DNA of 64,000 bases from Alphaproteobacteria bacterium (GCA_025934695.1 JAICWS010000003.1:372001-436000), one strand, 5' to 3'. Shown: positions 23,880 to 33,255, numbered from the stretch's first letter. Translations and numbers: made by a program. Notes: generated from the letters alone by a model not told the origin.

Positions 23880-25463
23880 TTACCCTTTCTTGTCAGCATA
23901 GCAGACGGGCGAGGATGGCTCAGCCATTTCTTCGCCGTCGATGATTTTGAGGAGGTTCGATGAACCGTCCTGGGGCAGGCTGAAGCCATTTTCCGTCAGC
24001 GTGTCGTAAGCCGCGATTGCTTCCGTCTTCTTCTGCTCTGGTGTCCGCGCTGGAATGGGGCTGACGTACCAGGACGAGCCTTCGGGTCGGTCCTTGAGGG
24101 AAATGCCCACCGAGGTCAGGTAGGCGCGATAGACATCCGCCGCTTTCCAGTTCTTCTCATGGCGCGCCTTGTCGCGCGCGGCCAGCACGGTCTGCAGCTC
24201 GGGCGAGAGTTCGGGCCTGCTCAAAGTTGCGCCACCGAGGCCGAGCGCGCTGTCGGCCGCATCCAAAATCGCAAGCTTGTCGGCCACCGACAGCGCATCG
24301 TTGCGCAGCGCTTCCCACAGCACGGAGAGCGCGACGGGAGAATTGAGATCGTCCTGCATCGCCGCGTCGAGTTTGGCGATGACGGTCTTGGCCGTCGGCG
24401 ACACGGGCGCGGTCCCGGGCGCGGCGGCGCGCCATTCATCGGCCTTGTGGCAGAGCGTGTCATAGGCGCTACGCGCGGCGTCGAGCGATTCCCACGAGAA
24501 TTTTAACGGCCCGCGGTAATGCGCGGTCAGGCACAGATAGCGGTAGTGCATGGGGCTATAGCCCTCGTCGATCACTTTCTGCAGCGTCAGGAACTCGCCC
24601 TTCGATTTCGACATTTTGCCGTCGTCGAGTTCAAGGAACGCGCCGTGCAGCCAGTAGTTCACCCACTTGTGGCCGAGGCAGGCCTCGGATTGCGCGATCT
24701 CGTTCGTGTGATGGACGTTCACATGGTCGATGCCGCCGCAATGGATGTCGATATGCTCGCCCAAATATTTCGTGGCCATCGCCGAGCATTCGATATGCCA
24801 GCCGGGAAAGCCTTCGCCCCAGGGGCTGGCCCATTTCATGATCTGGTTCGGGTATTTGGAGCCGTGCAGCGTGAACCACAAAACGAAATCCGTCGGATTG
24901 CGCTTGTTCTCGTCGGCTTCGACGCGCCCCTGTGCGAGGTCGGCGGCGGGAAGCCGCGCGAAATCGGTGTAGCTCGGGAATTTCGAGGTGTCGAAATAGA
25001 TGTTCGGCTGGTTGCCGCCGGCTTTGTACGCGACGCCTTTTTTCTCAAGGCAGCCGATCATATCCTCCATTTCCTTGATATGCTCGGTCGCGCGGCAGAC
25101 GATATGGGGCTTGAGAATGCCAAGCTTGCGGCAGTCGGCGAAGAACGCTTCTTCGTAAAACTTGGCAATCTCCCAGGGCGATTTCTGCTCGCGCTTGGAG
25201 GCGAGCGCCATTTTGTCTTCGCCCTCGTCGGCGTCGGACTGCAGGTGGCCGACATCGGTCACGTTCATGACATGGGTAAGACCCAGGCCTGCTCGCGCAA
25301 GCGTGCGGCGTAAGAGGTCTTCGAAGATATAGGTGCGCAGGTTTCCGATATGCGCGAAGTTATAGACCGTCGGCCCGCAGCAATAGAGCTTCACGTTCTT
25401 GGGGTCGATGGGCCTGAACTCGTCTTTCGCACGGGTCAGGGTGTTGTAAAGATAAAGGGCCAT
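23880..25463 (-). CDS. cysS: Cysteinyl-tRNA synthetase
   Basis: 527 aa class-I synthetase. HIGH motif as FAHIGNLRTY (about 36-45) after the zinc-site CCGPTVYN, a further Zn-site segment (WHIECSAMATKYLG ... HCGGIDHVNVHHTNEIAQSEA) and KMSKS at 283-287. The C-terminal anticodon region contains a D-R-P-E-G-S-S-W segment and an extra approximately 40-residue tail. Heads the cysS-CHCC-QG-IscU run; the cupin gene lies one base upstream. Confidence 0.97.
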   Translation of the reverse strand: MALYLYNTLTRAKDEFRPIDPKNVKLYCCGPTVYNFAHIGNLRTYIFEDLLRRTLARAGLGLTHVMNVTDVGHLQSDADEGEDKMALASKREQKSPWEIAKFYEEAFFADCRKLGILKPHIVCRATEHIKEMEDMIGCLEKKGVAYKAGGNQPNIYFDTSKFPSYTDFARLPAADLAQGRVEADENKRNPTDFVLWFTLHGSKYPNQIMKWASPWGEGFPGWHIECSAMATKYLGEHIDIHCGGIDHVNVHHTNEIAQSEACLGHKWVNYWLHGAFLELDDGKMSKSKGEFLTLQKVIDEGYSPMHYRYLCLTAHYRGPLKFSWESLDAARSAYDTLCHKADEWRAAAPGTAPVSPTAKTVIAKLDAAMQDDLNSPVALSVLWEALRNDALSVADKLAILDAADSALGLGGATLSRPELSPELQTVLAARDKARHEKNWKAADVYRAYLTSVGISLKDRPEGSSWYVSPIPARTPEQKKTEAIAAYDTLTENGFSLPQDGSSNLLKIIDGEEMAEPSSPVCYADKKG

Positions 25464-25464
25464 T

Positions 25465-25782
25465 CTAGATGCTTCCCGGCCGCTCGATCACGAGGATCCG
25501 CGCCTCGTCGTCGGGCTGGGCAAAATGGGCGTCGCCCTCGCTCGCGTGAAAGATGTCGCCTTCCTGCAATATCAGAACCTTTTCTTCGCCGCCATCCCGG
25601 ATGTGCATGCGGACCTTGCCCTTCAGCACGACGAAGACTTCCGGACCGTCGTTCACATGCCAGTGATACGGCTGGTTCGTCCAGTGCAGGCGGACCGTCG
25701 CCGCGTCGAACCTTTCGACGTCGAGCGCTTCCCATGCCTTGGTGCCTGTGAATGAAAGCGGATTTATATGCTTCATTTTCAA
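25465..25782 (-). CDS. Single-domain cupin protein
   Basis: 105 aa. A single beta-barrel with H-W-H (PYHWHVNDGPEVFVVLKG, motif 1) and motif 2 G-D-I-F-H-A-S-E-G-D-A-H. The His/Glu set H-x-H...E...H would bind a metal. It resembles small cupins that blunt mannose-isomerase or dioxygenase folds; substrate unknown. Overlaps the upstream gene by four bases and abuts cysS. Confidence 0.75.
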   Translation of the reverse strand: MKMKHINPLSFTGTKAWEALDVERFDAATVRLHWTNQPYHWHVNDGPEVFVVLKGKVRMHIRDGGEEKVLILQEGDIFHASEGDAHFAQPDDEARILVIERPGSI

Positions 25783-26096
25783 ATCTTGAACGTTACGAAC
25801 AGCCCGCCCGCTTCCGGCGTCATCAGCGGGACGGCCTGCGAAACATAGCCATTGTGCTTTTCGATCTTGAAGTAGCGCGCGACGGGCTGGAACAGCGTCT
25901 CGCCGGCGCCGGGCTTCGCCGGGTCGAACTTCACGTAAAGCGTCTTCGCCGAGGATTTTTTGCAGTATTTGACGATATGGTCAAGCGTATGCAGCGCATC
26001 CTGCCGCTCCATGCCGGTCAGGTCGACCTTGACTTCGGCTTCCGCCGGATTGGGCATTCCCGCCCCCGCCATTTGCTCGAAAATACCCATGACCAT
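25779..26096 (-). CDS. Small alpha/beta protein, possibly Smr-like
   Basis: 105 aa from the ATG at 26096 (another ATG at 26090; the longest frame needs a TTG at 26126 within the divergent promoter region). The core V-D-L-T-G-M-E-R-x-D-A-L-x-x-L-D, then A-K-T-L-Y-V-K-F, vaguely follows an Smr domain, but the G-x-G loop of that fold is not evident. Treat as unknown. Divergent from pyrC; TATAAT/TATTAT-like sequences overlap in the gap at 26114-26122. Confidence 0.5.
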   Translation of the reverse strand: MVMGIFEQMAGAGMPNPAEAEVKVDLTGMERQDALHTLDHIVKYCKKSSAKTLYVKFDPAKPGAGETLFQPVARYFKIEKHNGYVSQAVPLMTPEAGGLFVTFKI

Positions 26097-26155
26097 CCCA
26101 TATAAAGCCGTGGTATATAATAGCAAAGTTTTACGTATCTTTTCGAGTCCCTAAA

Positions 26156-27568
26156 ATGGCGAAAATCAACCCTGCTTTCGACCTAATCCTCAAAGGCGGC
26201 CTGGTGGCGACCCCCGGCGGCATCGTCGAGACTGACGTGGCTGTCAAGGACGGGCGCATCGCGGACTTGGGCGATTTCGCCCGCGCGCCCGCCAAAGAGG
26301 TTATCGACTGCAAGAACCTCCATGTGCTGCCAGGCGCCATCGACACCCAGGTCCATTTTCGCGAGCCGGGGCTGACGCACAAGGAAGATTTAAGCACCGG
26401 GACGCTTTCGGCCATCATGGGCGGCGTAACCACCGTGTTCGAGATGCCGAACACGGATCCGCTGACGATCACGGCCTCCACCTTCCACGACAAGCTGCAC
26501 CGCGCCGCCGAAAAAGCCTTTTGCGATTACGCTTTCTTTATCGGCGGCTGTGCCGAGAACGCGCATCTGATTGGCGAGCTGGAGCGGCTGCCCGGCTGCT
26601 GCGGCGTAAAAATTTTCATGGGCTCGTCGACGGGCGCGCTGCTGGCCGCGCAGGACGAGGTGATTTTAAAAATCCTCCAGCATGGCAATCGCCGTGTCGC
26701 GCTGCATGCGGAAGACGAAGAGCGCCTGAAAAGCCGCAAGCATATTGCGGAAGCCAGCCACGACGTGAAAGATCATCCGATCTGGCGCGACGCCGAATGC
26801 GCGCTTCTGGCGGTGCAGCGCGCGGTAAAGCTGGCGCGGATCGCCGGGCGCAAGATTCACCTGCTGCATGTGACTTCCGGCGATGAAATGGCTTTCCTGA
26901 AAGACCATAAGGATGTGGCGACCGTCGAAACCACGCCACAGCATTTGACGCTCTCCGCCCCCGAATGTTACGAGCGCCTGGGGCGCCTGGCGCAGATGAA
27001 CCCGCCGATCCGCGACAAGAGCCATACCGAGGCCCTGTGGAAAGCGGTGCAGAACGGCACCGTCGACGTGCTGGGATCCGACCATGCGCCGCATACGCTG
27101 GAAGAAAAAGCGAAAGAATATCCCGCCTCGCCCAGCGGCATGACCGGCGTGCAGACGATGCTGCCCCTCATGCTCGACCACGTGAACCAGGGCCGGCTGC
27201 CGCTCGAGCGCGTCGTCGACCTGCTGGCGCACGGGCCGCAGCGTATTTACCAGATCGCGAACAAGGGCCGCATCGCGGCCGGGTATGACGCCGATTTCGC
27301 GATCGTCGACCTGAAGCGGCGCGAGACCATCACCAATAAATGGATCAAGAGCAAATGCGGCTGGAGCCCCTTCGACGGCATGGGCGTGACGGGCTGGGTG
27401 CAGGGCACCGTCCTGCGCGGACAGACCGTCGTCTGGGACGGGGAGCTGACGGAGGCCGCCAGGTCCAGACTCGGCGCGGGGCGTCCGGCAAGATTCGCCG
27501 ATTTATTGACACCGTCAACGACCGTCGCCGGCGAGGGTATCGTCCCGCCCCGTATCGAGTGCTGCTGA
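26156..27568 (+). CDS. pyrC: Dihydroorotase (class I-like, QxH variant)
   Basis: 470 aa amidohydrolase. It should close carbamoyl-aspartate to dihydroorotate in pyrimidine synthesis. Signs: LPGAIDTQVHFREPGLTHKED (residues about 60-80), the substrate-binding FEMPNTDPLT, the KIFMGSSTG segment where carboxylated Lys is expected, LHVTSGDE, and GSDHAPHT with the catalytic Asp. The metal motif reads D-T-Q-V-H-F-R instead of the usual H-x-H, a feature of a large alphaproteobacterial clade. With one His missing, a hydantoinase/allantoinase-like role cannot be fully excluded. Confidence 0.85.
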   Translation: MAKINPAFDLILKGGLVATPGGIVETDVAVKDGRIADLGDFARAPAKEVIDCKNLHVLPGAIDTQVHFREPGLTHKEDLSTGTLSAIMGGVTTVFEMPNTDPLTITASTFHDKLHRAAEKAFCDYAFFIGGCAENAHLIGELERLPGCCGVKIFMGSSTGALLAAQDEVILKILQHGNRRVALHAEDEERLKSRKHIAEASHDVKDHPIWRDAECALLAVQRAVKLARIAGRKIHLLHVTSGDEMAFLKDHKDVATVETTPQHLTLSAPECYERLGRLAQMNPPIRDKSHTEALWKAVQNGTVDVLGSDHAPHTLEEKAKEYPASPSGMTGVQTMLPLMLDHVNQGRLPLERVVDLLAHGPQRIYQIANKGRIAAGYDADFAIVDLKRRETITNKWIKSKCGWSPFDGMGVTGWVQGTVLRGQTVVWDGELTEAARSRLGAGRPARFADLLTPSTTVAGEGIVPPRIECC

Positions 27569-27760
27569 TGATTTAAATTCGCCAATAAGTACAGTTAGTT
27601 ACAATCTGTTTAACGAATAATTACCGGCGAATGGGTGGTTTACATCAAATTTTAAATAAATTCACTTAAAATTGTGAGTACGGTCCGGATATGGGGATAT
27701 TCGCGCCGTAACTGGGGGATGCCCGGGATTCAAACTCCCGGGAGTTTAGGGGTTTAGGAC

Positions 27761-29983
27761 TTGGATAAAGATGTACCAGTGAAGACGGACACGCCGGGAG
27801 CGGTGACGCCTCCGCCCGCCGCCGCCTTGGGCGCGAAGCGCGGGCGTTGGGCGTTTTTGCATTCCAGCACCGCCGGGGTCGCCGCATCGCCGCATGTCTG
27901 GCGCAGCCGCATCAGCTGGCGCATCGCGTTGACCGTCTTTGCGACGCTGCTGCTCGTCCAGGGCGCGGTGCTGCTGTTCACCGTGAGGAATTCCGAAACC
28001 GACCTGCTCGACGGGCTGCGCGCCGTCGCGAGCGCGGGCATCGGGGCCTCGCTCTCCTATAACGAAGAACATGCAAACGCGCCGATGTCGAAGGCGGCGG
28101 CCGAACGTTTGCTCGCGAGTTCGGGCATCACCGGCCTTGCGATCTACGACAAGAACCTGAAACCGCTGCAGCAATTCGGCGACAAGACCGTGCTGATGCC
28201 GGACAGCAAGCCGGATATGCCCGATGCCTGGCGCAGCGCCGACGGCATGGGTTTCGAGGTGCTGTTCACGCCGCATGACGCGGGCATGCCTTATTACATC
28301 GTCGCGCGCATCGATTCCAGCGGCGTCGTCGCCGAAGTCGGCAGCGAGATCCGCAAGACCGCGACGATCCTGCTGCTCATGTCGGGCTTCGTGACGGCGG
28401 TCATGATGCTGGCGCTGGGCCAATGGCTGCTCGAGCCGATCATGCTGCTGCGGAACAACCTTTTGAACGCGGCTAAAAACCCCGAGAAGCCCGATATCCA
28501 GCGCCTGAAGAAGGAAACCCGCGACGAGATCGGCATCGCCATACGTATTGCTAACGATCTTATACGTCAGAACGCGAACAACCTGAAACGCCTGCGCAGC
28601 CAGGCCGAGGACAAGATCCACAAGCTTGCCTATTTCGACGCGCTGACGGGTTTGCCCAACCGCACCTACTTCCTGGAAAAGCTCGACGACCATATCCGCC
28701 ACAAGGTGGTGGAAGAGGACCGCCGTCTCGCCGTCATGTCTGTCGACCTCGACCATTTTAAAGACATCAACGACACGATGGGCCATGAATTCGGCGACAA
28801 GCTGCTCGAAGCCATTGGCCGAAGGCTCGTCAAAGCTCTCCCTGAGGACAGCATCATCTCCCGCGCCTCGGCCGACGAATTCACGATCATGGTGGTGCTG
28901 AAACCCGAATATCCGGACTCATCCATGCTCGTCGACCGCATCTTCTCGGCGATGACCGAGCCGGTGAGCATTCTGCAGGAACGCTTCCAGGTGCGCGTGT
29001 CCATCGGCGTCGCGCATTGCCCGGACGACGGCATGGAAGCGCGCCAGATCCTGAAGAACGCCGACATCGCTCTCAACCGCGCCAAGGAAGAGGGCCGCGA
29101 CACGGTGCGCTATTACAGCCAGGACTTCGACCTCGCCGTCCAGCAGCGCTTCCAGCTGTTGCGCGACCTGCGCTCGGCGCTCGACGAGAACCAGCTCCAG
29201 CTGCATTTCCATCCGCAGTTCGATCTGCGCACGGGCTATCTGATCGGCGCGGAAGCGCTGCTACGCTGGTGGCTGCCCGATAATTCCAAAGAAGGCGGTT
29301 ATTTCGTCTCGCCCGCGGAATTTATCCCCGTCGCCGAACAGTCGGGCCTGATCGTGCCCATCGGCGAATGGGTGCTGCGCACCGCCTGCGCCGCCAACAA
29401 GCGCTGGCAGGAACAGGGCATCCCGCCGTTCCGCATCGCCGTCAACATTTCGGGCGTGCAGTTCCACAAGGCCGACATCGTGGCGCTTGTCGCCGACGTG
29501 CTGAAGGACACCAAGCTCGATCCCAAATACCTTGAGCTGGAAGTCACCGAAAGCGTGTTCATGGAAAACATGCAGACGACCATCGACATTCTGAACCAGT
29601 TACATAGACAAGGCGTGGAGCTGGCCGTCGACGATTTCGGCACGGGTTATTCTTCGCTGTCTTACCTGCGCCAGTTCCCCATCGACCGCCTGAAGGTCGA
29701 CCAGTCCTTTATCCGCAACGCGCTCGTCAACCCCGACGACCGCATGATCACCAAGACCATCATCAACCTCGGCCACTCGCTGAACCTCAAAGTGATCGCC
29801 GAGGGCGTGGAGACCAACGACCACGAGAACTTCCTGAAAGAGGAAGGCTGCGACGAGGTGCAGGGCTTCAAATACACGAAGCCGCTGAACATGCAGAAAT
29901 TCATCGAGTATGTCGTCAACTACAACCGCGAGATCGCCAAGAAAACCAAGCTCGCCGTCGTCGACGAAAAGAGCAGCGCGTAG
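27761..29983 (+). CDS. Membrane GGDEF-EAL protein, probable c-di-GMP phosphodiesterase
   Basis: 740 aa from a TTG start. Helix 1 at about 50-72, a periplasmic sensor of about 130 residues, helix 2 near 200-222 and a HAMP-like linker, then GGDEF (about 285-450) and EAL (460-720) domains. The GGDEF signature is S-A-D-E-F (370-374) so cyclase activity is doubtful; LTGLPNR and DLDHFKDIND are kept. The EAL domain has E498-A-L, VDDFGTGYSSL and AEGVET and should hydrolyse c-di-GMP. A CCCGGGA/TCCCGGG hairpin lies at about 27722-27742, just before the gene. Confidence 0.9.
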   Translation: MDKDVPVKTDTPGAVTPPPAAALGAKRGRWAFLHSSTAGVAASPHVWRSRISWRIALTVFATLLLVQGAVLLFTVRNSETDLLDGLRAVASAGIGASLSYNEEHANAPMSKAAAERLLASSGITGLAIYDKNLKPLQQFGDKTVLMPDSKPDMPDAWRSADGMGFEVLFTPHDAGMPYYIVARIDSSGVVAEVGSEIRKTATILLLMSGFVTAVMMLALGQWLLEPIMLLRNNLLNAAKNPEKPDIQRLKKETRDEIGIAIRIANDLIRQNANNLKRLRSQAEDKIHKLAYFDALTGLPNRTYFLEKLDDHIRHKVVEEDRRLAVMSVDLDHFKDINDTMGHEFGDKLLEAIGRRLVKALPEDSIISRASADEFTIMVVLKPEYPDSSMLVDRIFSAMTEPVSILQERFQVRVSIGVAHCPDDGMEARQILKNADIALNRAKEEGRDTVRYYSQDFDLAVQQRFQLLRDLRSALDENQLQLHFHPQFDLRTGYLIGAEALLRWWLPDNSKEGGYFVSPAEFIPVAEQSGLIVPIGEWVLRTACAANKRWQEQGIPPFRIAVNISGVQFHKADIVALVADVLKDTKLDPKYLELEVTESVFMENMQTTIDILNQLHRQGVELAVDDFGTGYSSLSYLRQFPIDRLKVDQSFIRNALVNPDDRMITKTIINLGHSLNLKVIAEGVETNDHENFLKEEGCDEVQGFKYTKPLNMQKFIEYVVNYNREIAKKTKLAVVDEKSSA

Positions 29984-30024
29984 CGATTGCGCGCAGCACC
30001 CTCTTCCGTTATTCTGCTAGCTGC

Positions 30025-31353
30025 ATGACCGGACTGATCTCGAAAAAAATATCCAGCCTGAAGGGCACGGCGAAGGTTCCCGGCGACAAGTCGATTTCGC
30101 ACCGCTCGCTGATGTTCGGCGCGCTGGCGGAAGGCATCACGCATGTCAGCGGCTTGCTGGAAGGCGAAGACGTGCTCTGCACCGCGGCCGCGCTGACGGC
30201 GATGGGCGCGCATATCGAAACGCCCGCCGCGACCGGCGTGTGGCGCATTCACGGGCTGGGGGCGCGGCCGCTGACCTCGCCGCGCGCGATGGTTTATCTC
30301 GGCAACAGTGGCACCTCGGCGCGGCTGCTCATGGGTCTCGCCGGCGGATATCCGCTGCAGGCCACCTTCACCGGCGACGATTCTTTAAGCAAGCGCCCGA
30401 TGGCGCGGGTCATCAAGCCGCTGACGCAGATGGGCGTCGGCTTTGAAACCGCGCCCGGCGACAGATTGCCGCTGAAAATCATCGGCGCGGAAAAACTGTC
30501 GCCGATCGATTACACGCTGCCTGTGGCGTCTGCGCAGGTGAAATCGGCCATCCTGCTGGCCGGATTGCATGCGAAGGGCAAGACCATCGTGACCGAGCCT
30601 TCGCCCACGCGCGACCATACCGAGCGCATGCTGAGATTTCTGGGCGCCGACATCATCTCCGCGCGCGGGCCGAACGGATCGAAAATCATCACGCTGACCG
30701 GCTTCCCCACGCTGAAGGCGCGCGATTTCACGGTGCCGTCCGACCCCTCGTCCGCGGCCTTCCTGACCGTGGCCGCGCTGATCACGAAAGATTCCGACAT
30801 CCTTATTCCGAACGTCTCGATCAATCCGTTGCGTGCGGGGCTTTGCGATACGCTGAAGGAAATGGGCGGCGATATTACGTTCGAAAATATGCGCGAGGCT
30901 TCGGGCGAACCGGTGGCCGATATTCGCGCGCGCTCCAGCGCGCTCAAGGGCGTGACGGTGCCGCCGGAACGCGTGCCGTCGATGATCGATGAATTCCCGG
31001 TTCTTTCCGTGGCCGCCTCCTTCGCCACGGGCGATACGCATATGTCGGACCTGTCCGAATTGCGCGTCAAGGAAAGCGACCGGCTTTCCGCCATCGCCAA
31101 GGGTCTCGCGCAGGCCGGCGTAAAAGCGGACATGGGTGACGATACGCTGACCGTCCATGGCCTGGGCGGCGCGCCGGACGGCGGCTGCAAGGTCATGGCG
31201 AACCTCGACCACCGCATTGCCATGAGCTTCCTGGTCATGGGCCTCGCCGCGAAAAACCCCATTGCCATCGACGATGCCGAGACCATCGGCACCAGCTTCC
31301 CGGGCTTCGCCGACCTCATGAACAGCCTCGGCGCAGAAATCGGCGCCAATTAA
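30025..31353 (+). CDS. aroA: 3-phosphoshikimate 1-carboxyvinyltransferase (EPSP synthase)
   Basis: 442 aa, full length. It joins shikimate-3-phosphate and PEP on the way to chorismate. Motifs: V-P-G-D-K-S-I-S-H-R (residues about 18-27), Y-L-G-N-S-G-T-S-A-R (about 90-99), SKRPMAR, and DEFPVLSVAA with L-R-V-K-E-S-D-R. The glyphosate-contact Gly of the N-x-G-T loop is present, so the enzyme is expected to be sensitive. In alphaproteobacteria aroA normally precedes cmk and rpsA directly; here four small genes intervene. Confidence 0.96.
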   Translation: MTGLISKKISSLKGTAKVPGDKSISHRSLMFGALAEGITHVSGLLEGEDVLCTAAALTAMGAHIETPAATGVWRIHGLGARPLTSPRAMVYLGNSGTSARLLMGLAGGYPLQATFTGDDSLSKRPMARVIKPLTQMGVGFETAPGDRLPLKIIGAEKLSPIDYTLPVASAQVKSAILLAGLHAKGKTIVTEPSPTRDHTERMLRFLGADIISARGPNGSKIITLTGFPTLKARDFTVPSDPSSAAFLTVAALITKDSDILIPNVSINPLRAGLCDTLKEMGGDITFENMREASGEPVADIRARSSALKGVTVPPERVPSMIDEFPVLSVAASFATGDTHMSDLSELRVKESDRLSAIAKGLAQAGVKADMGDDTLTVHGLGGAPDGGCKVMANLDHRIAMSFLVMGLAAKNPIAIDDAETIGTSFPGFADLMNSLGAEIGAN

Positions 31354-31449
31354 GCCGAGCTATTCTGCAGATTATCCATATTGACTTCCGTAATTTTCTA
31401 TAATATTGTGCGGGCGCGATAACCGCTTTTTTAATTCAGGAGTTATTTC

Positions 31450-31719
31450 ATGAGCCTCGTCGGTCCCAAAGCCTCTAACCCCACCTTGACCATCGAATTC
31501 AACACGCGCGTCAGCGCGGATGCCTACAGCCGCGCCCGCGACGGCGTGCTGCTGACCCGCGGCGCGAAGTTCCTGTCGGAAGACGAGAAAGCCCGCACGA
31601 TGAAAGTCGAAATCGCCGCAACCGACAGGGACACGCAGCGCACAATTGAAAACATTCCGGGCGTCGACAAGGTCACGCGCGAGCAAAAGCAGGCCGACTG
31701 GCGCCAGCACCGCCTCTAA
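31450..31719 (+). CDS. Small soluble protein, unknown
   Basis: 89 aa with a CAGGAG ribosome site nearby and its own downstream terminator. Predicted beta-alpha-beta content: T-L-T-I-E-F, then a Y-S-R-A-R-D-G-V helix, M-K-V-E-I-A-A-T, and a basic C-terminus ending A-D-W-R-Q-H-R-L. A nearly identical A-D-W-R-Q-K-R-L occurs in the tail protein at 54377, which may be chance. No family recognised. Inserted between aroA and cmk. Confidence 0.6.
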   Translation: MSLVGPKASNPTLTIEFNTRVSADAYSRARDGVLLTRGAKFLSEDEKARTMKVEIAATDRDTQRTIENIPGVDKVTREQKQADWRQHRL

Positions 31720-31733
31720 AGACGGGCAGATTT

Positions 31734-31769
31734 AAAAACCCCGCGTCCCCAACCGGACGCGGGGTTTTT
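31734..31769 (+). terminator. Rho-independent terminator
   Basis: A 15-bp stem AAAAACCCCGCGTCC/GGACGCGGGGTTTTT with a 6-nt loop, directly after the gene at 31450-31719. T-rich on both strands. Confidence 0.9.
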
Positions 31770-31939
31770 ATTTGCGCCGCACTTCTCACTTTATTTATAT
31801 GTAAAATACTGCTATAGTCGTACCCAAGCAGTGGGTACTTCTTCCACGGCCGGGCGTGTTTAACCGGTTTCCCGCCCGTCCCCGTCGCCTGTTCAAGGTC
31901 CGACCTGCAAAACCCCGCAATTAGATAAGGACATGCCCG

Positions 31940-32488
31940 TTGGAAACGCCGGACGATATCTACTGCCTTGTTACCGTGAAGCTGGACGTGCATGACGAGC
32001 TGCCGGCGGAAAAGCCGTTTTCCCTGCGCGGCCTGTTCCGCCGCGGCGGCCGGCGAAAGACATCCACGCCGTTCGACAACAGCCAGGGCATCGCGAAAGC
32101 CTATGCTTTTGATTATTCCGCAATCCCCGCGATCGTCGCCGAGGCCGAGAAATTCGCAGCAGACATCGAGAATGTTTTTGCCGAGCGCGACCGCAAGCCC
32201 TGGATCCGCCACGGCAGCCGGCTGCATGTCGAGGTGGCAATCGGGCATGTGGCGAAGCTGAGCAAGCCGGACTTCGCCGAGCGATCCTTCGACGTGGAAA
32301 AACTGACCGCGGAGCGGCTGGAAGCGGAGCTGGCGCATTACAACACCCGCGAGACGATCGCACGCAAACGCGAAGCGGAAGAGGAAACGCGGCGGCAGGC
32401 GGCGCGGCTTGAGAAGGCAATCGAGGACGCCATGGTTCTGCCCGCCGAGACCCGCGTGATGCGCCCGCTGACGTTCAAACCGCGGTAA
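31940..32488 (+). CDS. Unknown protein with charged helix and conserved C-terminal tail
   Basis: 182 aa from a TTG preceded by ATAAGGACATGCCCG. The first 115 residues look globular alpha/beta (ending LHVEVAIGHVAKLS), then a very charged helix (about 125-165, E-T-R-R-Q-A-A-R-L-E-K type) leads to V-M-R-P-L-T-F-K-P-R at the end, matching the six-protein tail. No ankyrin repeats and no signal peptide. Part of the insert between aroA and cmk. A -10-like TATAGT at 31813 could be its promoter. Confidence 0.6.
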   Translation: METPDDIYCLVTVKLDVHDELPAEKPFSLRGLFRRGGRRKTSTPFDNSQGIAKAYAFDYSAIPAIVAEAEKFAADIENVFAERDRKPWIRHGSRLHVEVAIGHVAKLSKPDFAERSFDVEKLTAERLEAELAHYNTRETIARKREAEEETRRQAARLEKAIEDAMVLPAETRVMRPLTFKPR

Positions 32489-32491
32489 GGA

Positions 32492-32833
32492 CTACCGCTC
32501 CTTGTCGCCTTCGTAGAAATAGCCCTTGAGGAAAGCCCCGTGCTGCTCGCGCTTTTTCATGCAGAGCTGCAGAAGGTCGTGCTCGTGCATGCCGAGCTGG
32601 TGTCCGAGCGAAAGAACCGCTTCGAGGATATCGCCGAGCTCGACGAGCTTGTCGTGGGTGGTCGCGGCCGCCAGGTACTCGTTATATTCTTCCATGAGCT
32701 TGGCATTGAGCGCCTCGATAAGCTTCGCGCCCGTCAGCACCGTGATAACGGGTTCGCGCCCGTCGGCGCGGATGATGTCGGGGATCTTGTCCCGCACGAG
32801 TTTTTTGGTTCGCCGGTGCTGCATCGATTTCAT
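32492..32833 (-). CDS. MazG-like/phosphoribosyl-ATP pyrophosphohydrolase-fold protein
   Basis: 113 aa. Begins R-T-K-K-L-V-R-D-K-I-P-D-I-I, the start of a small all-alpha NTP pyrophosphohydrolase family, and keeps the metal-binding E-E-Y-N-E-Y and E-L-G-D-I-L-E-A motifs of the MazG fold. Likely a house-cleaning nucleotide hydrolase; the substrate is not deducible. Convergent with the tail-protein gene (3-nt gap). Confidence 0.8.
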   Translation of the reverse strand: MKSMQHRRTKKLVRDKIPDIIRADGREPVITVLTGAKLIEALNAKLMEEYNEYLAAATTHDKLVELGDILEAVLSLGHQLGMHEHDLLQLCMKKREQHGAFLKGYFYEGDKER

Positions 32834-32886
32834 TCTACCAAACGCCGCACCGCCGTCTATAATGCCGATGAAGGAGTATTCCAGAA

Positions 32887-33255
32887 GTGTTGCGCGAGAA
32901 ATGCAGGACCTGCGGCAGCGGCGACGTCTATCACGGGCGTGTCATGGGCGAAAGCGGCGTGACGCTGATTTCGGCTGCCAGCTATTTCCGCCAGGTCAAT
33001 GCAACGAAGTGCCTGGCCTGCGTAACTTGCGGCAGCCTCGAGCCCTATCTCGACGACAAGGGCCGGGAAAAAGTCCGCGACTGGAAGGCCAAAGAGAGTA
33101 ACCAGCTCGCGCCGCCGGGCACGGAAGGCGTGAAGCCGCCCTCGCTGAATACGCTGGTGATTGCGATCGCCCTCGCGGTTGCGGGAATCGCCGCGGCTCT
33201 GGCGGCCTTCGTCATGCAGACCGGCAACAAAATAAATGGCAGCTTCGGACATTGA
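32887..33255 (+). CDS. Zinc-ribbon protein with C-terminal membrane anchor
   Basis: 122 aa from a GTG with AAGGAG 12 nt upstream. Cys6/Cys9 and Cys42/Cys45 (plus Cys48) form a zinc ribbon; a hydrophobic helix at about 87-110 anchors the C-terminus, leaving the ribbon in the cytoplasm. No family name recognised. Last gene of the aroA-cmk insert. The gap to cmk (33256-33502) is AT-rich with one TTATCCACA box at 33308 and no further gene. Confidence 0.6.
   Translation: MLREKCRTCGSGDVYHGRVMGESGVTLISAASYFRQVNATKCLACVTCGSLEPYLDDKGREKVRDWKAKESNQLAPPGTEGVKPPSLNTLVIAIALAVAGIAAALAAFVMQTGNKINGSFGH

Noticed and set aside
30025-31353. Glyphosate-tolerant class-II EPSP synthase
   Set aside because: The loop reads N-S-G-T-S-A-R with Gly at the critical place, so tolerance cannot be claimed from the sequence.
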